From the NCBI RefSeq assembly GCF_051106095.1, contig NC_135786.1:90925001-90989000 (forward strand): 64,000 bases of DNA, in the 5' to 3' direction. Origin of the DNA: Pogona vitticeps. Its lineage: Eukaryota > Chordata > Lepidosauria > Squamata > Agamidae. The position numbers and the translations under genes were made by a program. This document shows, one piece after another, positions 57,595 through 64,000 of the stretch; position 1 is the stretch's first letter; every line of letters starts with the position of its first letter. A model generated the notes under the pieces. It worked only from the letters and a program-made list of their open reading frames with translations. It was not told the origin of the DNA and searched no databases.

Positions 57595-57787
57595 CTAAAA
57601 ATGCTACAACTACACACTGCAAGACCCATCAGAGCACAGAAACATAACCCCCCAGCCCAAACCCACACTGCAAAAAGCCTGTACATACAGTACTCACCAG
57701 AAAAGGCAGTCTCTCTGTTTTAAAAAAAGAAAGTCAAAAAGCAAAAAGCAAAAATCCAAAAAACAATTTTTTAAAAAAACAAAAATG

Positions 57788-57811
57788 GCAACAACAACAA
57801 CAACAACAATA
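57788..57811. repeat. (CAA)n short repeat
   Basis: Eight CAA units inside the Tigger 5' region. Confidence 0.9.
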
Positions 57812-58050
57812 TAGTACAGTACCAGGCAGTCCAAAGTCTCTCTCCAAACCCACATTCTCTAACCACTGGGGTGAAAGAGCAACAGAGAAGCAGCCTCTTC
57901 ACTGACCAATGGTTAACTGAAAGCAGTTCAAATTCCCCGCCTTCCCTGCCTTTTTTCTGTTTGTAACTCGAAGCGCCGGTGTGACGTTTGCCCCTCGTGG
58001 CCCCTGTTTGTCTTCCAAACACAGAGCACACCAAACACCTTTTCACACGC

Positions 58051-58414
58051 TGCCACCAGTTGATTTATAAAAGTACTCTACTTAGGAAAGACAAAGGTCC
58101 ATTCATCACTGTCTTTTGAATAAAACAGGTTTATTGATTACAGATGTTTCTATAATAATTCATAAGCATCTTCTTCAGGTTCATAAAGCATCAATAAAAA
58201 TTGTCTATATTATCTTACAGGTTACTATTCACTCCTCAGACTAATCACACCTCAGATCTCTCAACTATCTCTCTCTCTCTAACTCTGACCCAGACTGTAG
58301 AGTAAACTCCTCTCTGGCTCCGCCTTTTAACATCTCTAGTGGCCCCACCTCTCAACCACATCAGCATAAAACATGAACAATGACTTCTTTAACATAATAA
58401 GGGTGAACGCCACA
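58051..58414 (-). mobile_element. Possible solo LTR inside Tigger
   Basis: 364 bp with TG at the left and CA at the right, interrupting otherwise continuous Tigger end sequence. On the minus strand AATAAACCTGTTTTATTC gives a polyadenylation-type signal near the end. No clear target duplication (flanks CACGC and GCCGG). Family unknown; a fossil fragment either way. Confidence 0.45.
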
Positions 58415-58514
58415 GCCGGTCACAAGTCGAGGCGAAATTTTGTGGCTGGAGCTGGTCGTAACTTGAATTGGTCGTAAGTTGGGATATTCGTAAGACTAGG
58501 CACCACTGTATTCT

Positions 58515-58684
58515 ATGTTTTACTTGTGCTTTTAATATTATTCTTATTAAAGTTTTAATATGATACTTGTTTAATGCTTTTGGATTAGTGTAATAATTTG
58601 TTATTTGTCTTTTAACTTTGTTTCTTTTAATATCATAAGCCACCTTGAATCCCTTAGGAGAAAGGCAGCTTGTAAATACTTTAA
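58515..58684 (+). mobile_element. L2/CR1-like LINE 3' end running into GATA repeat
   Basis: ATCATAAGCCACCTTGAATCC and GGAGAAAGGCAGCTTGTAAAT are the usual end of such LINEs, followed at once by the AGAT tract. Confidence 0.65.
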
Positions 58685-58819
<135 letters not shown>

Positions 58820-60608
58820 TCCCTTTTCCTATAAGTTGAGCCATCTCTTGTGCACTTCCTGTCTGGAACACTAGAAAACATGCATTCTCTTGAGGCCATA
58901 AAACTGGACATGTATACCTTGGTGTTCATCCCATTGAATTAATAGTATTTAATTCTGATTAGCCATGCATAGTCTTGCACTGTTAGAAAAAAAAACAATA
59001 CTGTACATCCTAGTGCTTAGGAAATACAGCTCCTGGGATTTTTCTGTCAATGTGGCTACTGACCACATTGGCTGGGAAGGGGGAGTACTCAGTCCTAAAA
59101 ATTGAATTTTCCAGGTTCTCACCCCACCAGTGTCACAGAAACACTACTATCACCGCTAGATAAAAACTACACTCACCTTCCTTTTTATGGAGACCAGGTA
59201 TAAATTGTGAGAACTTGGTGGCCTATTTTAGAGATAAACATGAAGAACATTTACATCTTCTCAAGTCCCTAAGGCATTTAATTACTTATGATCAGATCTG
59301 TTTCCTTATTTCTTGGAAGAGGGTGTATTCTTTCTAAATGGATCTGAAATGCTTCTCTCATTAGAAAAGAGCATCAGCCTTCTCACCTTTTAGAAAAATA
59401 TTGAATTCACTGAGCAAGTATTGTACAAACAAAATGGAGTTCAATAATCTGGCCTAGATTGCACACCCTCGTCCATCAGTTCCTGCTCTTATGGGTTTAA
59501 ATGAAGAGAAATTAAGATGTGAAGATAGCCTGCTGGGTCCTAAGACAGTATAGGAGGACATGGAGAACCTACTACTGTTTTTAAGAACAGCAGTTCAATT
59601 CCTGGCACAGAATGCAGTGAGCAGCTGACAAGATGGGGGATTATAGGCTGCATTATAGCTCCTGGCTGTGGGAAAGCTTACTTTGATATCAGCTGAGTAA
59701 ATAGCACTCAAAAGCCAAAGAGGAATTGTTAGAAACAGAGAAGAAAAGCTAAGTTGTTATTATTAACATGTTACTGTTCTGCCTCAGTTTTGTATTCACA
59801 TATATGTGATAGGACGTTGAAAACCCCTCTGAGAAACAAAAGAATGGCTTTCTTTCCCTGTGTAATTATTATTAACACATTCCCTTGCCATAGCTCCTTG
59901 AAGAAACTCAACAACCCTCTGAGGGGCAGGTAAGGCTTGGAGTGGAAAACACTTGATGTGCCTGATGTTTAGGGCTACAGCTCCCACAACTTCTTAACAA
60001 TGACCATGTTAGGTGGGCCTGATGCAACATATAGACCAAAACATCTGGAACTCTAGGCTCTGGCCAAGAGGTAACAGCTGGTCCAAGGTCATCTGCTGAG
60101 TGTTACTGTTCAGTAGGAATTTGAGTCCAAGTTTCCTCTAATCAATACAGCATTGTTGTCACTGCATCATATTTGATCGAGATGTTTTTTCATGTGGAAA
60201 TCCCTCCAAATACTTTGCAATTCTGCTTCCATTTCCAGTCCTATGAATCTGAAAACAAAATCTTGAGAAGTCAGGCCCCTCTACAAAAAGAAGGTTCCAT
60301 TTCTCCCAAGACCAATTTGGAATTTCTCCAGTGGGTGTAACTACATCCCCAAAAGTCATTTTACCTGCAAGATCACTACTCTAATGGCTTTGGTTGCAAA
60401 GGAAGCAGAACCTCTCAAGGTCTGTGATATACATAGGAACAGTGCTATGCATTGTGAATAAACAGATATGTATAAAGATATTATGGGTCTTTGATGTCCT
60501 CACTTCCTCAAAAGCAAGTGGTCCTGCAAAGATTGCATCCAGATCCCTCTCAGTGTTCAGGGGGAAAGTGTGTGTGTTGGGGGGGCGGGGGAAGCTAGTA
60601 ACAACAAG
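58820..60608. other. No recognised gene; one weak MITE arm
   Basis: Single-copy-looking DNA. GGAAATACAGCTCCTGGG to CACATTGGCTGGGAAGG (59018-59080) resembles an arm of the small hAT MITE family. Nothing else recognised. Confidence 0.4.
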
Positions 60609-60630
60609 CCTACTTCTTTTTTTATTATTA

Positions 60631-61065
60631 CAGTGGTGCCTTGCATTACGACGTTAATTCGTACCAGCAAAATCGCTGTAGAATGAAAACGTCGTAAAGC
60701 TAAAATAAAAAAGCCATTGAAACTCATTAAAACCTGGTTAATGTGTTCCAATCGGCTAAGAACTCACTATCCAGCGAAGATCCTCCATAGGGGCGGCCAT
60801 TTTCGGGTGCCTGTGCAGCGAAAAATGGCTCCTAAACACAGCGGGGAACTATTTTGAGCACCCGGTGGCCATTTTGAAAACCCGACTATCAGCTGTTTTG
60901 ATCATTGGGAAGCGAAAATCGGTTCCTGAAACAGGGAACCGGTCATCGCGCAGCGAAATTCCCCCATTCAAAATGTCATTTTGCGATCGCTTTTGCGATC
61001 GCAAAAACCTCGTCGTAATGTGGATTCATCGTTAAACGGAGTGCCCGTCTTGCGAGGCACCACTG
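60631..61065. mobile_element. Tigger-type MITE in the L1 tail
   Basis: 435 bp, CAGTGGTGCCTTGCATTACG to GCGAGGCACCACTG, TA on both sides. Interior holds one arm of the foldback family (GATCCTCCATAGGGGCGGCC, GGTGGCCATTTTGAAAACCC). Confidence 0.92.
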
Positions 61066-61812
61066 TATTTAATTTTATTTTTTAAAAAAATTACACAACA
61101 TAGACCTACTAACACACAAAGAAAAATATATAATACAATTACATAAGTGCCACCATCACCTTCAGGGCTAGCATTAAACTTCATTCAATACATTTTCCCT
61201 CCAAAAATTCATTGTTTCTTCCCTCAGTGTATACCCCTTCCCTCTCCGAAATACATATTCCAAGAATACACTCCATATTTTCTTAAAATAATTATTTTTG
61301 ATTGGCCTCTTCGTATTTTCATAACTCATGTCAATTTGTCATTAATTGCCATATCCCGTAATTCTCTATATCATTCCCCCAAGCTGAATTGATTATCATT
61401 TCTCCAGTTTCTTGCAAAAATTAACGTTGCTGCTGTAATCATTATTACTATTAAATCCTTATTCTCTTTCAACAATTCATCCTTGTTAACCAAATTCAAT
61501 AAAGCAGTTAATGGGGACATTTGAATATTTAATCCAGTTATTTCACTTATTTCTTTAAAGATTTGATTCCATTCTTGCTTTCTTACTTCACATAATCACC
61601 ACATATGCATATACGTCCCCTTCTCTTTTTTACACCTCCAACATAGTGATGATACACTTTTGTTTAATATGTTCATTTTTACCGGCGTTAAATACAGTAC
61701 CACCTCCATATCACTTTATAGCAATTTTCTTTTATCCTTACAGACATGTTCTTCATGATTCTTTGATCCCATATTTTATCCCATTCTTCACTTATTACTT
61801 CTTTATCTAGAT

Positions 61813-62270
61813 CAGGGGTGTCCAACCTTTCACCTTCCCTGGGCCACATTAGAAGATGAAAATTTGGTTTGGGCCGCACATAAATTTGGTTTGGGCTGCA
61901 TGGGGGGGCAGCCCTAGCCATCCTCCGCAGCCCCACTCCAAGCGTGCTTACCGGCAGCAGCGATCTCAGACAGCAGAGGCTGCCAGCTTCGACTCCGGTG
62001 GCTTTATGGGGCCGGGAGGGGGTCCACCTATTGATGGGGACAGCACAATGCAGTCACACAGCCCCCCTGTCCCCTCCCCTCCCACTCCTTCCTTCCTTCC
62101 CTCTCTCCCCCTCTACTGTTGTGACATGCCCCGGCCACATTCCGGCCGCAAGCACCGGCAGTGTAACTTGAAACTTTGGAATTTCTTTAAAAATAAAAAA
62201 TTGCACTGGGCCGCATTATGAGCCAACCTGGGCCGCATGCGGCCCTTGGGCCGCAGGTTGGACAAGCCTG
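61813..62270. mobile_element. Non-autonomous hAT transposon with 8-bp target duplication
   Basis: Starts CAGGGGTGTCCAACCTTTC and ends GGTTGGACAAGCCTG, with exact ATCTAGAT at 61805-61812 and 62271-62278. The interior has many GGGCCGCA motifs and is GC-rich, unlike the L1 around it. Short frames inside it have no transposase motifs. Confidence 0.95.
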
Positions 62271-62848
62271 ATCTAGATCATATTGCCATTGCATTTTTAA
62301 TCCTTTTGTACCCTGTTCAGCTTGAATTAATAATTTATATATTTGACTTACAGTTCCTTTTCTTTCTGTCTTTTCCTCTGAAATTAGAGGAATCTTTTTT
62401 CAATAATCTCTTCAAATTTTGTCATTTTTCTACTTTTCCCTTCCTTGCTATTCCATTCCCTTGTCCACCTTTCTAATTGAATCATATTTAACCATGAAAT
62501 CCACTCTCCTCCTAAAACATATTTCCAATTTTCTAACATATTTTAAGGAAAGGATTAATAATCTTTTTAATCTCTTCTCCATTTTTTTCTTTAAACAATA
62601 TACTTTCCACGCTTTCCTCCTTACCCTCCATTTCTATTTCTGTCCAAATTAAATTTTTATTACCTTTAATAATATCTGGGATATGTCTAAACTGATTTGC
62701 TATATAATATAATTTTATATTGGGTAATCCAAGACCTCCCTTTTTTCTGTAACATACCATAATTTTTTATTAATCCTCACTCGTTTATTTCCATTAGAAT
62801 AACAAGTTATCATTATCTACCATTCTTTCAGTTGAAACCTACTTCTTT

Positions 62849-63635
62849 CCTTTAAACATGGCGACAGGCTTTCAAACTTGGCATTACCTGCAGATGTGAA
62901 GCAGAAGAGACTAGCCCCCAAGCCAGTCATTCCTAGGAAGCCTTTTCAGCCATAGGTTAAGTTTTGTGAACAGGTGATTGAAAACCTGTAGGAGCAAAAG
63001 CAGTGCAGAAAGCAAGGATTCAGAATGAGACCTGCCTGGTTTGGAAGGGGTTAAGCACTCCTCTCCCTATCACTTCTACCCTGAAAATGCTCTCTCCCCA
63101 AGCTGCTTTTCACAAAGTAGAACAGTCCTTAAGGCTTACACACAGTTGTGTGTAGGACATGTTTTGTCCCAGACGCCCCGTTCTGAACCATGTCACACGG
63201 CAGAATTGACAGTCGCTATGCCTCTTTACAGTACTGAGTCTGACTCAGAGACATGTAGCGTTCCTCACTTTTCGGTTTCTTCTGATGTGTTACACTGCTG
63301 AACATTAAATATTAAGAATCTACCATTTTTACCATAAAGAAGTATAAGCCTCCTACATTTCAAAAGGCCCAGATACATGCAGAATTGAAGTGCACGTGGC
63401 TTTGCAAGGTCTAATTTTAAGCAAAAGCAGGAATGGAAAACTTTTTAAAAAACCTACGGTTTCCAGAATTCCACAGCAAACACGGCTACAGTTGCACTTG
63501 TTATATGTTTCTGGGTTTTTTTTCCATTCTGGGTGGTTGGGGGTGGGGAGTTTGTCACATGTAAGGCATGTAAGGTAATTTGAAAGCCTGGCAGCACAGT
63601 TTTGTCACCTTCATATTTTTTTTTTTATTCAGAGT
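62849..63635. other. No recognised gene or repeat
   Basis: Single-copy-looking DNA; short frames without domain. Confidence 0.45.
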
Positions 63636-64000
63636 AAGACTGTTGTTGTTGTTTAGTCATTAAGTTGTCTCTGAATCTTCTTGACCCCATGGACCAGAGC
63701 ACGCCAGGCCCTCCTGCCTTCCACTGCCTCCCAGAGTTGAGTCAAATTCATGTTGGTAGCTTCAGATACACTGTCCAACCATCTCGTCCTCTGTCGTCCC
63801 CTTCTCCTCTTGCCTTCACACTTTCCCAACATCACGGTCTTTTCCAGGGAGTCTTTTCTTCTCATGAGATGGCCAAAGTATTGGAGCCTCAGCTTCAGGA
63901 TCTGTCCTTCAAATGAGTACTCAGGGTTGATTTCCTTTAGAAAGGATAGGTTTGTTCTCCTTGCAGTCAAGGGGACTCTCAAGAGCCTCCTCCAACACCA
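63636..64000 (-). mobile_element. RTE-BovB LINE, 3' end, running off the right edge
   Basis: The minus-strand frame at 63982-63653 has LRLQYFGHLMRRKDSLEKT, MLGKCEGKRRRGRQRTRWLD and EGRRAWRALVHGVKK, the BovB C-terminus, close to the copy at 22.5 kb. The 3' end at the left follows GTTGTTGTTTAGTCATTAAG. Only the C-terminal 110 codons are visible and they are open. Confidence 0.93.

Larger units (their letters stand above)
54925..58508 (-). mobile_element. Tigger (pogo-type) DNA transposon, near full length
   Basis: 3,584 bp between TA and TA. Left end CAGTGGTGCCTTGATTTAC; right end, read inward, CAGTGGTGCCTAGTCTTACG. The minus strand holds a broken CENP-B/DDE transposase (57269-55761). A direct repeat of about 180 bp occurs on both sides of the transposase (55256-55458 and 57358-57536). 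An LTR-like insertion lies at 58051-58414. Removal of that leaves about 3.2 kb, a normal size for Tigger elements. The first ten terminal bases equal those of six MITEs in this window. Confidence 0.92.
60620..62837 (-). mobile_element. L1-clade LINE 3' part, 5'-truncated, with 11-bp target duplication
   Basis: Bounded by CCTACTTCTTT at 60609-60619 and 62838-62848. The minus strand carries the ORF2 C-terminus (KKGGLGLPNIKLYYIANQ in the frame 62760-62533) and the 3' UTR, closely matching the L1 at 16713-20641. The A-rich tail is at the left. A Tigger-type MITE sits in the tail and a hAT element in the body, so both came later. Little over 1.3 kb of L1 remains; the reverse transcriptase core is absent. 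Confidence 0.92.

Overview
The window looks like intergenic or intronic DNA of a squamate reptile (lizard or snake). I found no host protein-coding gene, rRNA, tRNA gene or CRISPR array that I can support. The assignment rests on the mix of repeats: RTE-BovB, CR1, L2-like, L1 and R4 LINEs; tRNA-derived SINEs with squamate-type RTE/BovB-like tails; Penelope-like termini with hammerhead remnants; Tigger, mariner-like and hAT transposons; and long microsatellites. The species cannot be told from what I can see. 

Layout. 1-2.0 kb: L2-like LINE running off the left edge, a CR1 3' end and a SINE. 3.8-4.6 kb: an old solo-LTR-like remnant related to the large LTR element further right. 8.1-8.8 kb: mariner-like MITE and a SINE-like repeat. 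11.0-12.5 kb: two hAT elements with target-site duplications, one a foldback. 12.8-13.8 kb: CR1. 16.7-20.6 kb: 5'-truncated L1 with a 10-bp target-site duplication, split by a Tigger-type MITE. 22.5-25.5 kb: young BovB, then an older RTE split by a SINE. 25.6-31.4 kb: an almost full-length Gmr1-like Ty3/gypsy element with two LTRs and a 5-bp target-site duplication. 32.7-36.9 kb: a cluster of Tigger-type and mariner-like MITEs, compound microsatellites and a SINE. 44.4-49.4 kb: CR1, Penelope pair and several SINEs. 50.9-52.1 kb: R4-clade LINE. 54.9-58.5 kb: a near full-length Tigger with a broken transposase. 60.6-62.8 kb: an L1 3' end holding a MITE and a hAT element. 63.6-64.0 kb: a second BovB running off the right edge. 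The rest is AT-rich single-copy-looking DNA; a few stretches could be conserved non-coding elements, which I cannot test. 

The elements do not act as one system, but some plausibly depended on others. The Tigger has the same terminal bases and TA target as six small MITEs, so its transposase is a candidate mobiliser of them. BovB/RTE enzymes are the likely movers of the SINEs with matching tails. The most unusual points are: integrase ahead of reverse transcriptase in the gypsy element; a cysteine-containing protein segment encoded inside its LTR and recognisable in the diverged LTR at 3.8-4.6 kb; a back-to-back pair of Penelope termini with a decayed hammerhead ribozyme; a foldback MITE with apparent one-armed derivatives; and a roughly 180-bp direct repeat flanking the Tigger transposase. 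I did not find a clearly new biological system.
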